DNA of 23,666 nucleotides. It comes from CAYWNA01 sp964459305 (GTDB lineage Bacteria > Planctomycetota > Planctomycetia > Pirellulales > Pirellulaceae). Positions 23,640-23,666 of this stretch are shown here, in pieces (the stretch's first letter is position 1; every line of letters begins with the position of its first letter). The stretch covers positions 1 to 23,666 of the forward strand of contig CAYWNA010000203.1 of NCBI GenBank assembly GCA_964459305.1, written 5' to 3'. A program made the position numbers and the translations under genes. A model generated the notes under the pieces. It was not told the DNA's origin, made no database searches, and worked only from the letters and a program-made list of their open reading frames with translations.

Positions 23640-23666
23640 ACACGCGGAGAGATTCTGGTAGATTGC
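23612..23666. mobile_element. Possible left edge of an inserted element
   Basis: At about 23612 the PPC-like domain of the giant protein breaks off after VPAAAGG and the frame reads KRKVPPTY to a stop at 23637-23639. The following bases are not an obvious continuation of the domain in any frame. An insertion or rearrangement is inferred; no terminal repeat or transposase can be seen because the window ends 27 bases later. Confidence 0.3.

Overview
The window looks like chromosomal DNA from a Planctomycetota bacterium, probably in or near the Pirellulales. The strongest sign is a 1617-residue surface protein that opens with an arginine-rich leader and a LEPR-XLL-type motif (LETRHLLAS). Others are an SHD1-TPR protein, a Ser/Thr kinase with zinc-ribbon tails, an Lpg1974-like outer-membrane barrel, a PhoD-type phosphatase with a lectin-like N-terminus, and loose gene packing with many palindromic intergenic repeats. 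The taxon is an inference from protein families; no rRNA or tRNA gene was seen.

Left part (1-5707): a secreted TPR protein (+) converges on acetate kinase ackA (-). ackA lies 90 bp behind L-threonine 3-dehydrogenase tdh (-). Divergent from tdh is an XRE-cupin regulator (+). A 14-bp palindrome between its start codon and a candidate tdh promoter is a good operator candidate. Together these form a plausible regulated threonine-to-acetate module, although kbl and pta are not in the window.

Middle part (5708-13748), all on the minus strand: a membrane-anchored protein whose C-terminal domain resembles the NucS/DUF91 nuclease fold but lacks the catalytic E-x-K; a secreted PhoD-family phosphatase; a rhomboid protease behind an uncharacterised 492-aa membrane and coiled-coil protein; and an outer-membrane beta-barrel protein. 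The gaps hold inverted repeats, two of which (5746-5797 and 7021-7084) belong to one dispersed family.

Right part (13749-23666): a 929-bp gene-free stretch with an orphan terminator-like hairpin, then a secreted SHD1-TPR protein (+) converging on a cytosolic Ser/Thr kinase (-). A short ORF (18320-18772) repeats the N-terminal module of the giant gene that follows it. The giant gene (18786-23639) encodes the LEPR-XLL leader, a beta-sandwich domain, three tandem propeller-like units of about 230 residues, a delta-60 repeat propeller that appears inserted inside a Calx-beta-like domain, a second Calx-beta-like domain and a PPC-like domain. The PPC-like domain breaks off into an unrelated tail at about 23612, which suggests disruption by an element lying mostly beyond the window.

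No CRISPR array, complete insertion sequence, prophage or recognised defence operon was found.
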